Shown in pieces: positions 14,638 to 20,578 of a stretch of DNA of 22,153 bases. This DNA comes from a virus. The position numbers were made by a program, and so were the translations under genes. The notes beneath the pieces were generated by a model. It made no database searches, was not told the DNA's origin, and saw only the letters and a program-made list of their open reading frames with translations. Positions within the stretch are counted from its first letter, which is position 1. Each line of letters starts with the position of its first letter. The stretch spans positions 1 through 22,153 of IMG/VR virus record IMGVR_UViG_3300042890_002207; one strand, 5' to 3'.

Positions 14638-14714
14638 TTAATTATTAACTATTAACTATTAACTATTAAATAATCTATTTATATATATTTAAACTATTTA
14701 ATTATTAACTATTA
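14638..14714. repeat. Iteron-like ATTAACT repeats with 17-bp direct repeat
   Basis: ATTAACT occurs three times head-to-tail at 14644-14664 and again at 14704-14710. A 17-bp word, TTAATTATTAACTATTA, is present at 14638-14654 and again exactly 60 bp later at 14698-14714. The pattern suits repeated protein binding (repressor or replication initiator). Confidence 0.7.
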
Positions 14715-14721
14715 ATAGTTA
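14706..14721. promoter_or_regulatory. Perfect 16-bp palindrome, candidate operator
   Basis: TAACTATTAATAGTTA is a perfect inverted repeat. Its half-site TAACTATTA is also found in the neighbouring direct repeats, so one protein may bind the whole cluster. The XRE regulator at 10796-11089 is a candidate binder (inferred). Confidence 0.5.
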
Positions 14722-14822
14722 CGAGAACTAAATTGATTTTCGCTGAAAAGATACCTATCTATGAACATATCATAAAATAAATATATATTTAGATTCAACC
14801 ACTTAGCATATATATATGGTTT

Positions 14823-14860
14823 GCCCTATTTTTGCAGTGCCTTCCCTGCGAATCTAGGGC
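14823..14860. other. G+C-rich stem-loop
   Basis: GCCCTA (14823-14828) pairs with TAGGGC (14855-14860), and GCAG (14834-14837) pairs with CTGC (14846-14849), with partial pairing between and an 8-base loop. There is no T-tract on either side, so it is not a plain terminator. CGAATC is repeated at 14849-14854 and 14869-14874, two helical turns apart. Possible origin, packaging or leader-RNA structure. Confidence 0.5.
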
Positions 14861-14889
14861 GTAAAATACGAATCACTAATGAGGTTTAA

Positions 14890-15030
14890 ATGCCTTTAAT
14901 AAAAGGTTATAGTTCCAAGAGCATCGGCAAAAATATTCGCAAAGAGATGAAAGCTGGAAAATCAAGAAGTCAATCTGTTGCAATAGCTTTATCAGTTGCT
15001 AGAAAAGCCAAAAAAAGAATAAAAAGATAA
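14890..15030 (+). CDS. Small basic phage protein, 46 aa
   Basis: MPLIKGYSSKSIGKN..., with the core EMKAGKSRSQSVAIALSVARKAKK and a Lys/Arg tail. GAGG at 14881-14884 serves as ribosome site. The motif K-A-G-K-x-x-x-Q-x-V-A-I-A-L-x-x-A-R is common in short proteins near packaging or replication genes of marine phages; its role is unknown and nucleic-acid binding is likely from charge. The next gene begins at the following base. Confidence 0.65.
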   Translation: MPLIKGYSSKSIGKNIRKEMKAGKSRSQSVAIALSVARKAKKRIKR

Positions 15031-15396
15031 ATGCAAATTAGGAAGGTAAAAATAATTAAATCAGAAAAACATAGACGATTTGTAGCATCTTATAGTTGCA
15101 TTATTTGTAAATCTCCAAATGTCCAATGTGCCCATATTAGATCTATTCCAAAGTATGGAAATGTGGGAATGGCAGTTCGTAATGATGCTTTTTGTGTCCC
15201 ATTGTGCATACAACATCATGCCGAACAACATTTAATTGGCGAGAATAAATTCTATTTTAAATACTGTATAAATCCTATATACATATCTGAAATGATTTGC
15301 AAAGTGAGTCCTTGTAAAAAGATTCAATCTTTGCCAAAAGGATTTTTTGATGAATATAGACAATATACTAAAACTAACGCAAAAGGTAATGTGTGA
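15031..15396 (+). CDS. HNH-type (DUF968-like) nuclease
   Basis: 121 residues. Visible features are C23-x2-C26, H35 (CAHIR), and C59-x2-H62-H63-x3-H67 (PLCIQHHAEQHLIG), the order seen in DUF968/Ref-like HNH proteins, where a zinc site supports a His-metal nuclease. The opening HRRFVASYSCIIC and the H-I-R pattern are typical. Phage members are encoded near replication and recombination genes, and cut or resolve DNA. Family call is good; enzymatic activity is inferred. Confidence 0.72.
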   Translation: MQIRKVKIIKSEKHRRFVASYSCIICKSPNVQCAHIRSIPKYGNVGMAVRNDAFCVPLCIQHHAEQHLIGENKFYFKYCINPIYISEMICKVSPCKKIQSLPKGFFDEYRQYTKTNAKGNV

Positions 15397-15616
15397 TAAT
15401 TCGCTTTACTCTCAAAGAGAATATTTTTATATACCACATAAAAAAATTGCTATGTCTATAATTAAAGAACTAACTAATATGAGTTACGAGGCAATAGGAA
15501 AAGAATTTAAAAAATCTTGGTTCGCAATTTATAAAGACTGTAAAGATGTAAGGGACCAACATAAGACTTTATTTAATAAAGTTTTGGAAAGGGTAAGAAA
15601 GAAATATGAAAGTTGA
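15389..15616 (+). CDS. DnaA domain IV-like helix-turn-helix protein
   Basis: I prefer ATG 15389 (75 aa) because AAAAGG lies just before it; a start at 15347 would run inside the HNH gene. The stretch HKKIAMSIIKELTNMSYEAIGKEF at about 17-40 matches the DnaA C-terminal DNA-binding domain (pattern RQIAMYL-x-RELT-x-x-S-x-x-x-IG-x-x-F). The usual RDHSTV-type recognition element is changed to KSWFAIY, so the DNA site may differ. No AAA+ domain is present. It overlaps both neighbours and lies about 500 bp from the candidate origin. Confidence 0.65.
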   Translation: MCDNSLYSQREYFYIPHKKIAMSIIKELTNMSYEAIGKEFKKSWFAIYKDCKDVRDQHKTLFNKVLERVRKKYES

Positions 15617-15773
15617 TATTGTTAAACCTAAACTTAAAAAACTTTACCAAGCATTAAAAGATAAAAAACCCAAAGATGAATTTCAAATGGCAAGAACTAA
15701 TTTAAGTTCAGATGCTTTAGAGCAATATGTGTTAATGAAACTAAAGGAAGCAGATGAAAAAAGAAAACCTTAA
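15606..15773 (+). CDS. Hypothetical basic protein, 55 aa
   Basis: MKVDIVKPKLKKLYQALKDK..., ending LKEADEKRKP. The start overlaps the DnaA-like gene by 11 bp and its end overlaps the ParB gene by 20 bp, so it is likely an operon member. The product is helical and Lys-rich. Function is unknown. Confidence 0.55.
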   Translation: MKVDIVKPKLKKLYQALKDKKPKDEFQMARTNLSSDALEQYVLMKLKEADEKRKP

Positions 15774-16839
15774 CCAATTAATTCAAAATACAAAGATTCA
15801 ATATTTATCACTTAATGAGATAAAACCTTATAACAATAATCCTAGAAAAATTAAAAATGTTGATAAAGTTTCCAAGTCAATCGCAGAGTTTGGCTTTCAA
15901 CAACCTATTGTAGTAGATAAAAACAATATTATAATTGTCGGACACACTCGCTTTCAAGCTAGTAAGCAATTAGGATTAGAAAAAGTTCCAGTATTAATTG
16001 CAGATCTTACAGAACAACAAGCTAAAGCATATAGGATTGTAGATAATAGATTAAATGAAGATAATGAGTGGGACAAAGATTTACTAAACATAGAAATAGA
16101 TGATTTAAAAGATTATAATTCTGAATTACTAAACTTTGGGTTTGATGAAAAAGAATTAGATAATATATTAAGAGACTCAGATCCAATCGTTGATTCTTTT
16201 CTTGGAACAAAAGCAGAACCAGTACAATTAATTGATTTAAAACCACACCCTAAACATTATAAAGTCCATTTAGACGATCAATTAGAACATTTAGCCAATT
16301 CTATTAAACAACATGGTTTTTACAGAAATGTAGTTGTTGCAAAAGATTATACTATTTTAGATGGGCATGGAGTTGTATCTGCTTGTCACAAACTTAAATT
16401 AAAAGAAGTTCCAGTTATTAAACTAGATATTGAATCTGATAGTCCACAAGCATTAAAGATTTTAACTGGCAATAATGAAATAGGAAAACTTGCAGAAATT
16501 GATGATCGTAAGTTAAGCGAACTATTAAAAGAGGTTAAAGATAAAGATGGTTTATCTGGCACTGGTTATGACAAAATGATGTTAGCTAATTTAGTTATGG
16601 TAACTAGACCACAGCACGAAATTAATGATATTAACGAGGCAGCCGAATGGGTTGGTATGCCAGATTATGTTCCTAAGGACCATTATATTAAATACACAAT
16701 AATTTTTAAAACAGAACAAGATAGAAACGAATTTTGTAATATGGCTAAAATTCCACAAGGCAAAGAAAAAGGTAGAACTTGGAGTGTTTGGTGGCCACTA
16801 AAAGAAAAAGAGGATTTAAAATCAGTTAAGTATGAATAA
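15754..16839 (+). CDS. Tandem ParB/Srx-fold protein of a DNA-modification unit
   Basis: 361 residues with two ParB-like domains. Domain 1 (about 17-140) has the canonical NNNPRKI, FGFQQPIVVD and G63-H-T-R66 block. Domain 2 (about 154-285) repeats the layout (LKPHPKHYK, QHGFYRNVVV, LDGHGVVSA), but the Arg of the GxxR motif is Val in G204-H-G-V. A C-terminal part (about 296-360, EWVGMPDYV ... RTWSVWWPLK) follows. Phage ParB-fold proteins of this type sit with DNA methyltransferases or glycosyltransferases, not plasmid partition genes. It overlaps the glycosyltransferase gene by 8 bp, so the two are translated together and probably act on the same DNA base. Confidence 0.82.
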   Translation: MKKENLNQLIQNTKIQYLSLNEIKPYNNNPRKIKNVDKVSKSIAEFGFQQPIVVDKNNIIIVGHTRFQASKQLGLEKVPVLIADLTEQQAKAYRIVDNRLNEDNEWDKDLLNIEIDDLKDYNSELLNFGFDEKELDNILRDSDPIVDSFLGTKAEPVQLIDLKPHPKHYKVHLDDQLEHLANSIKQHGFYRNVVVAKDYTILDGHGVVSACHKLKLKEVPVIKLDIESDSPQALKILTGNNEIGKLAEIDDRKLSELLKEVKDKDGLSGTGYDKMMLANLVMVTRPQHEINDINEAAEWVGMPDYVPKDHYIKYTIIFKTEQDRNEFCNMAKIPQGKEKGRTWSVWWPLKEKEDLKSVKYE

Positions 16840-17707
16840 ACCCAGATACCCTATTTATGTTATTTCTAAGGGTAGATATGAAAATTGTTTAACAGCAAAA
16901 TTTTTAGTTGAAGATAAAGTTGATTTTAAACTTGTTGTAGAACCACAAGAAAAAATTGAATATGTGGCAAGGTTCGGAGAACAAAGAGTCTTAACACTTC
17001 CATTTCAAAATTTAGGATTAGGTTCCATTCCTGCTAGAAATTGGTGCTGGGAACATTCTATTAAACAGGGACATAAAAGACATTGGATATTAGATGATAA
17101 TATTAGATGCGTTAGAAGATTACATCATGGCAAAAGATTAAAATGTAATTCTAATAAAGCATTTATAGTTACTGAGGACTTTACTGACAGATATACTAAT
17201 ATAGGAATATCAGGACTAAATTATACTTGTTTTGCCATTAATGTTATTCCACCATTTTATTTAAACAATCATGTTTATTCTACCTTACTTATAGACAATA
17301 AATTGCCTTACAGATGGCGTGGTAGATACAATGAAGATACTGATTTATGTTTGCAGGTTTTATCTGGTGGACTTTGTACTGTTTTAATAAATGTATTTTT
17401 AATTGATAAAATGGCAACAATGACAATGAAAGGTGGAAATGCTGATGAACTTTATAAAGGCGATGGTAGATTAAAAATGGCAAGGGCTTTAGAACGAATG
17501 TGGCCAAGAGTAGTAAAAACCGACAGAAGATTTAAAAGACCACAACATATTGTGGCTCATCAATGGAAAAAATTTGATACGCAATTAATTCGTAGAGATG
17601 ATATTGATTGGAAAAATATGAAACCAAACAATTATGGAATGAAATTAACTCAAGTTGGAAGTGAGATTAAGTCAAAAGAAATTAGAGATTTAATAAATAA
17701 GTTATAA
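16832..17707 (+). CDS. TET-associated-type glycosyltransferase (TAGT), probable DNA base glycosylation
   Basis: 291 residues resembling the TAGT family defined in phage base-modification clusters: YPIYVISKGRYEN at the start (nucleotide-binding strand), LPFQNLGLGSIPARNWCWEHS, a DDN metal motif at 88-90 (HWILDDNIR), and N167-E168-D169-x-D171 (GRYNEDTDLC) in the acceptor/catalytic region, followed by GGN and a Lys/Arg-rich end. The GT-A-like fold would transfer a sugar from a nucleotide donor onto a hydroxylated base such as hydroxymethylcytosine or hydroxymethyluracil. No oxidase or hydroxymethylase is in this window, so the acceptor must come from elsewhere in the genome or the host. Function is inferred from family. 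Confidence 0.7.
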   Translation: MNKPRYPIYVISKGRYENCLTAKFLVEDKVDFKLVVEPQEKIEYVARFGEQRVLTLPFQNLGLGSIPARNWCWEHSIKQGHKRHWILDDNIRCVRRLHHGKRLKCNSNKAFIVTEDFTDRYTNIGISGLNYTCFAINVIPPFYLNNHVYSTLLIDNKLPYRWRGRYNEDTDLCLQVLSGGLCTVLINVFLIDKMATMTMKGGNADELYKGDGRLKMARALERMWPRVVKTDRRFKRPQHIVAHQWKKFDTQLIRRDDIDWKNMKPNNYGMKLTQVGSEIKSKEIRDLINKL

Positions 17708-17767
17708 AAAACAACAACTTATTATGTATATACACTAATCTCAAATCATTTTAATAAATATATATTG

Positions 17768-17792
17768 CAATAGATAATTGATTAATCTATTG
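17768..17792. promoter_or_regulatory. 25-bp near-palindrome
   Basis: CAATAGAT (17768-17775) and ATCTATTG (17785-17792) are perfect 8-bp arms around a 9-base A/T spacer, in the 118-bp gap before the acidic-protein gene. A candidate operator or leader hairpin. Confidence 0.4.
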
Positions 17793-17825
17793 AGGAAAAC
17801 TCTAACCCACAAAGGAGTAATAGTT

Positions 17826-18011
17826 ATGAAAATAGAAAAAGTTATAACTAAACTTGAAAAAATACAAGACAAAGTAAATCAAGAACTAGATGCCTTGAGA
17901 GAAATGCTGGAAGATCACCTTGAAGAAATGGAGTCAGAAGAAACTTATGATGAATCTGATGAAATTGAAGAAGATGATTTTTCAGATGATGAAGAATCTG
18001 ACGAAGATTAA
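17826..18011 (+). CDS. Acidic coiled-coil protein, 61 aa
   Basis: Start ATG 17826 is chosen for the strong AAAGGAG at 17811-17817; a longer frame from 17778 has no site. Residues 1-40 form a coiled coil (KVITKLEKIQDKVNQELDALREML), and the last 25 are nearly all Asp/Glu/Ser. Such acidic tails mimic nucleic acid or bind basic proteins; a DNA-mimic inhibitor or scaffold-like helper are possibilities. It has its own leader region with an inverted repeat and a hairpin after it, suggesting separate expression. No family is recognised. Confidence 0.6.
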   Translation: MKIEKVITKLEKIQDKVNQELDALREMLEDHLEEMESEETYDESDEIEEDDFSDDEESDED

Positions 18012-18034
18012 CTAAAGATAGGCTGTAAAGCTGG

Positions 18035-18051
18035 AAGGTTGTCACAACCTT
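18035..18051 (+). terminator. Hairpin after acidic-protein gene (weak terminator candidate)
   Basis: AAGGTTG-TCA-CAACCTT is a perfect 7-bp stem with a 3-base loop, between the stop of the acidic protein and the start of the glucosaminidase gene. It lacks a following T-tract, so it may be an attenuator or RNA-stability hairpin and not a true intrinsic terminator. Confidence 0.4.
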
Positions 18052-18058
18052 AAAAATA

Positions 18059-18676
18059 ATGAATATCAAATTATTAAGTGGGAAAGTCTATGACTATGTA
18101 ATAATAGTTTTATTCCTATTTTCTGTATTTTTTGTAGGAACATTTTTTCCTAATGATCTCGTCAAGGAGAAGATCAGGCAAGAAACAATAAAACATATCA
18201 AAGCAATAGGTTCATTCTACGAACCCAAGATAGACACAAGTTCCAGCGACAAATTCATAGACTCAATGAAAAAATGTGTAGCTTACATTAATATTGATTT
18301 GAACAAGCAGGAACAAATACCAACATTACTAATTATAGCACAAGCAATTGTAGAATCAGACTATGGAACAAGTAGGTTTGCTAAGGAAGGTAATGCTTTA
18401 TTTGGAGTTAGAGTTTGGTCTAAGAACGGAATACTGCCATTAAAACAAGACGCATCTATTAATTGGAGAATAAAAACATATCATTCAAAATGTGCATCAA
18501 CTAAAGATTACATTAAAATATTAAACAACAATCATCATTATTCTGAATTTAGAAACCTTAGACAAAGAACAAAAGATCCAATTAAACTAGCAGAAACATT
18601 AGGTAACTATTCTACTTCACAAACATACCGAATAGAGATAGTAAGAATGATAAACAAAATAAAGGATAAAATATAA
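18059..18676 (+). CDS. Membrane-anchored Bax-like N-acetylglucosaminidase
   Basis: 205 residues. A single hydrophobic helix at about 12-29 is an N-terminal signal anchor. The soluble part matches the Bax/glucosaminidase (GH73-like) fold: IPTLLIIAQAIVES with catalytic E99, DYGTSRFAKEGNALFGVRVW, a downstream WRIKTYHS ... YIKILNNNHHYSEFRNLR, and LGNYSTSQTYRIEIVRMI. These enzymes cut the glycan strands of peptidoglycan. It lies far from the lysis cassette and next to the packaging genes, so it could be a second lysin (signal-anchor-release type) or help DNA entry/exit. The activity call is good; its role is open. Confidence 0.78.
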   Translation: MNIKLLSGKVYDYVIIVLFLFSVFFVGTFFPNDLVKEKIRQETIKHIKAIGSFYEPKIDTSSSDKFIDSMKKCVAYINIDLNKQEQIPTLLIIAQAIVESDYGTSRFAKEGNALFGVRVWSKNGILPLKQDASINWRIKTYHSKCASTKDYIKILNNNHHYSEFRNLRQRTKDPIKLAETLGNYSTSQTYRIEIVRMINKIKDKI

Positions 18677-18741
18677 TGCCAAAACACTATATGAAAAAAG
18701 GAACAAAAAAAATGGGTAATAAAAAGGGCAAGAAGAAGTAA
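18676..18741 (+). CDS. Lysine-rich microprotein, 21 aa
   Basis: MPKHYMKKGTKKMGNKKGKKK, joined to the previous stop by TAATG and to the next start by TAATG. The length and charge are extreme; it may be a nucleic-acid-binding peptide. Tentative because of its size, but the coupled junctions support it. Confidence 0.35.
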   Translation: MPKHYMKKGTKKMGNKKGKKK

Positions 18742-18851
18742 TGCCTAACAAGACTACTTCAACCTCATTAGCAGTTTTATACACTAATCGTAGAGTAAAA
18801 GGTACTTATAGAGTTTATAAACCTAAAAAAATGCCAAGTAAAAAGAAATAA
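18741..18851 (+). CDS. Basic microprotein, 36 aa
   Basis: MPNKTTSTSLAVLYTNRRVKGT... ending KKMPSKKK. Both ends use a one-base TAATG overlap. Strongly basic; unknown function. Confidence 0.45.
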   Translation: MPNKTTSTSLAVLYTNRRVKGTYRVYKPKKMPSKKK

Positions 18852-19027
18852 TGGTTAAAAGAAGAAAAACAATAAAAGATAAAAAAACAAAATTACCTAA
18901 AATATATTTATCTGGGTTAAAAGGTTCTGCTAGATCAAAAAGAGCTACTTTAATTAAAAGTATGAGCAATATGTATAAATCTGGGCAAAGAATACCCAAA
19001 TCAATGTTTAAACAAAGAGTAAAATAA
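18851..19027 (+). CDS. Basic protein, 58 aa (DUF5824-like)
   Basis: MVKRRKTIKDKKTKLPKIYL..., with LPKIYLSGLKGS and a later MYKSGQRIPKSMF. The LP-x-x-YL ... YK-x-G pattern resembles small DUF5824-type proteins, which I recall from viral genomes; this is recalled, not checked. Both ends have TAATG junctions. No catalytic motif; likely nucleic-acid or protein binding. Confidence 0.5.
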   Translation: MVKRRKTIKDKKTKLPKIYLSGLKGSARSKRATLIKSMSNMYKSGQRIPKSMFKQRVK

Positions 19028-19257
19028 TGGCTTTATCAAAAGAAACACTTAAAACTTTAAGAGCAAAAGATAAAAAATACAAATCAGTTACACTTTCACA
19101 ATTAAAAAAAGTTTATAGTAGAGGACAAGGTGCATTTTTGTCATCTGGTTCAAGACCTAGAGTAAGTATGTCAGCTTGGGCTATGGCAAGAGTAAATTCT
19201 TTTATAAAAGGTTCAAGAAAACACGATACTGATTTAAGACGAAAAAGAAAAAAATGA
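19027..19257 (+). CDS. Conserved small basic phage protein, 76 aa
   Basis: The central motif VYSRGQGAFLSSGSRPRVS followed by SAWAMARVNSFIKGSRKHDTDL is a recurring block in marine phage proteins next to terminase genes (a DUF-type family; the number is not certain). It is basic overall and ends RRKRKK. Start and stop are coupled to neighbours by TAATG and ATGA. Its nearness to terminase suggests a packaging or head-related role, unproven. Confidence 0.65.
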   Translation: MALSKETLKTLRAKDKKYKSVTLSQLKKVYSRGQGAFLSSGSRPRVSMSAWAMARVNSFIKGSRKHDTDLRRKRKK

Positions 19258-19568
19258 AACAAATAATCTTTGGAAGCAGGATTATAAATGTTAACTTTAT
19301 TGATAAAGAAATAGCATCAAAGAAAAAAATATTTGGTGAGTTTGATTCAGACAGTAATACAATAACATTAGATAAATCATTGAATGATATTCAAATGATT
19401 AACACTATCATTCACGAGATTTGTCATTTAATACATGACGAATATAAACTAGAACTATCAGCTAAAGCCGAAGAATTAGTATGTAATTCAATCGGTAATG
19501 GAGTTTGTCATATATTATATCAAAACCAAGATTTATTGGACTTCCTTTACAAATCTCTTAAAAAGTAA
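19254..19568 (+). CDS. HExxH zinc metallopeptidase-like protein
   Basis: 104 residues. The zinc motif H54-E55-I-C-H58 (IIHEICHLIHDE) is followed about 16 residues later by E74 (KAEELVCN), a likely third ligand, as in SprT/ImmA-like minimal peptidases. The preceding strand SNTITLDKSL is also usual for these folds. The gene overlaps the previous stop by ATGA. It could act as a protease in maturation or host takeover. The fold is likely; the substrate is unknown. Confidence 0.72.
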   Translation: MKQIIFGSRIINVNFIDKEIASKKKIFGEFDSDSNTITLDKSLNDIQMINTIIHEICHLIHDEYKLELSAKAEELVCNSIGNGVCHILYQNQDLLDFLYKSLKK

Positions 19569-19604
19569 TAATACCCATATTCACGATTACATTATCGGTT
19601 AATT

Positions 19605-19931
19605 ATGGAAAACGAAGAAAAGAAAAAAGCAGGACGACCAACAGTTGTATTGGACAAAGAGCAAGTTACTGCATTAGCTAGTTATCATTGTACTTTAGAG
19701 GAAATGGCAAGTTTCTTTAAGTGTGATAGACATACTCTCGCAAATAATTATTCACCAGAAATAACAAAAGGGAAAGCTAGTGGTAAAATAAAGCTACGAA
19801 GGAAGCAATTTGATGTCGCTATGAAAGGAAATACAACTATGTTAATTTGGCTTGGAAAACAAATACTAGGACAAAACGATCAAAATGTTGGAGAAGATTA
19901 TAGTCCACTTCCTATTGATGACATATTATGA
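19605..19931 (+). CDS. Probable terminase small subunit
   Basis: 108 residues: AGRPTVV near the start, a helix-turn-helix at about 24-47 (LASYHCTLEEMASFFKCDRHTLAN), then a basic helix (KIKLRRKQFDVAMKGNTTMLIWLGKQILG) and an acidic end. GRPT, a winged or simple HTH and the L-x-W-L-G-K-Q-x-L-G phrase are typical of small terminases that bind packaging DNA. It lies about 0.65 kb upstream of the large subunit. Confidence 0.68.
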   Translation: MENEEKKKAGRPTVVLDKEQVTALASYHCTLEEMASFFKCDRHTLANNYSPEITKGKASGKIKLRRKQFDVAMKGNTTMLIWLGKQILGQNDQNVGEDYSPLPIDDIL

Positions 19932-20092
19932 AATGTATCTTTTGTTTAAGACCAATAGTTAATAAACTAGAACAGCATATTAAATCTTGTAACGATTGTG
20001 TTGTTAAGCTGTTAATGAAAAGGCATAATTTAAAAGTTAAGAAACAAGCACCTGTTAGTTTTAGTATGAAAAAATATGATAAGAATAACTAA
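19928..20092 (+). CDS. Zinc-ribbon microprotein, 54 aa
   Basis: MKCIFCLRPIVNKLEQHIKS, with C3-x2-C6 and C21-x2-C24, so it should bind one zinc. The rest is basic (VVKLLMKRHNLKVKKQ). ATGA overlap with the small terminase gene supports it as real. It may bind nucleic acid. It runs 17 bp into the next gene. Confidence 0.55.
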   Translation: MKCIFCLRPIVNKLEQHIKSCNDCVVKLLMKRHNLKVKKQAPVSFSMKKYDKNN

Positions 20093-20396
20093 AAGATTTA
20101 AAAATCCAAAAGGTGGATTATCTGCTTATGGTAGAGCAAGAATTAATAGAGCTACTGGAAGTAATTTAAAGCCACCAGTTAAATCAAGACCAGATAGTTT
20201 AAGTGAATATAGACGCAAAGGAAGTTTCCTTGTGAGAATGGGTAGTGGCAGAGGAAGATTGTTTGATGACAAAGGTAGAAAAACTAGATTAAAACTAGCA
20301 CTTGAGGTATGGGGCTATAAGGGAAAAAGCAAATCAGAAGCAGTAGCACTTGGTAGAAGATACTTAAGAACATATCAGAATAAAAAAAATAAGTGA
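20076..20396 (+). CDS. Conserved basic phage protein (DUF6321-like)
   Basis: 106 residues. The order NPKGGLSAYGRARINRATGSNLKPPVK, then YRRKGSFLVRMGSGRG, then KTRLKLALEVWGYKG matches a family of basic phage proteins I recall as DUF6321. The GLSA-x-GR-x-x-x-N-x-x-TG-x-NL block is diagnostic. It is found near terminase genes and its role is unknown; DNA binding is plausible from Arg/Lys content. Confidence 0.65.
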   Translation: MIRITKRFKNPKGGLSAYGRARINRATGSNLKPPVKSRPDSLSEYRRKGSFLVRMGSGRGRLFDDKGRKTRLKLALEVWGYKGKSKSEAVALGRRYLRTYQNKKNK

Positions 20397-20578
20397 TGGA
20401 TAAAATGTGTGGACGCAAAAAAACAAAGTCAATGGTTAATAAAGAAATAAAGACCTCACAAGAATTAGATATATTAATTAATGATTTAAAAAGACATCTT
20501 GCATTTTTAGAAGAAAATTTAAAAGTAAAGAACATTGAAATAATGCAATTAAGAGCAAAGTTAATTAATAAAAATTAA
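20396..20578 (+). CDS. Coiled-coil protein, 60 aa
   Basis: Start taken at ATG 20396 (TGATG overlap with the preceding stop); a GTG at 20393 would give one more residue. It is mostly one heptad helix (ELDILINDLKRHLAFLEENLKVKNIEIMQLRAKL). The stop overlaps the terminase start (TAATG), so it is translated with the terminase and may be a helper. No family is recognised. Confidence 0.55.
   Translation: MDKMCGRKKTKSMVNKEIKTSQELDILINDLKRHLAFLEENLKVKNIEIMQLRAKLINKN

Larger units (their letters stand above)
14621..14889. promoter_or_regulatory. Divergent control region, candidate promoters/operator/origin
   Basis: About 270 bp with no gene, between the leftward block and the rightward block. It is almost pure A/T from 14641 to 14815, then has a sharp G+C-rich patch at 14823-14862. 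It holds 7-bp repeats, a perfect 16-bp palindrome and a long stem-loop, listed separately. Promoters for both directions must lie here, but no strong -35/-10 pair stands out. Confidence 0.6.

Noticed and set aside
14638-14714. CRISPR array
   Set aside because: Repeats are 7-17 bp, A/T-only and contiguous or irregularly spaced; no repeat-spacer pattern and no cas genes. The Cas4-like nuclease at 10032-10775 is an ordinary phage recombination enzyme.
14621-14889. tRNA or phage attachment site in the G+C-rich patch
   Set aside because: The stem-loop does not fold as a cloverleaf, no acceptor/T-arm pattern fits, and no integrase gene is in the window.
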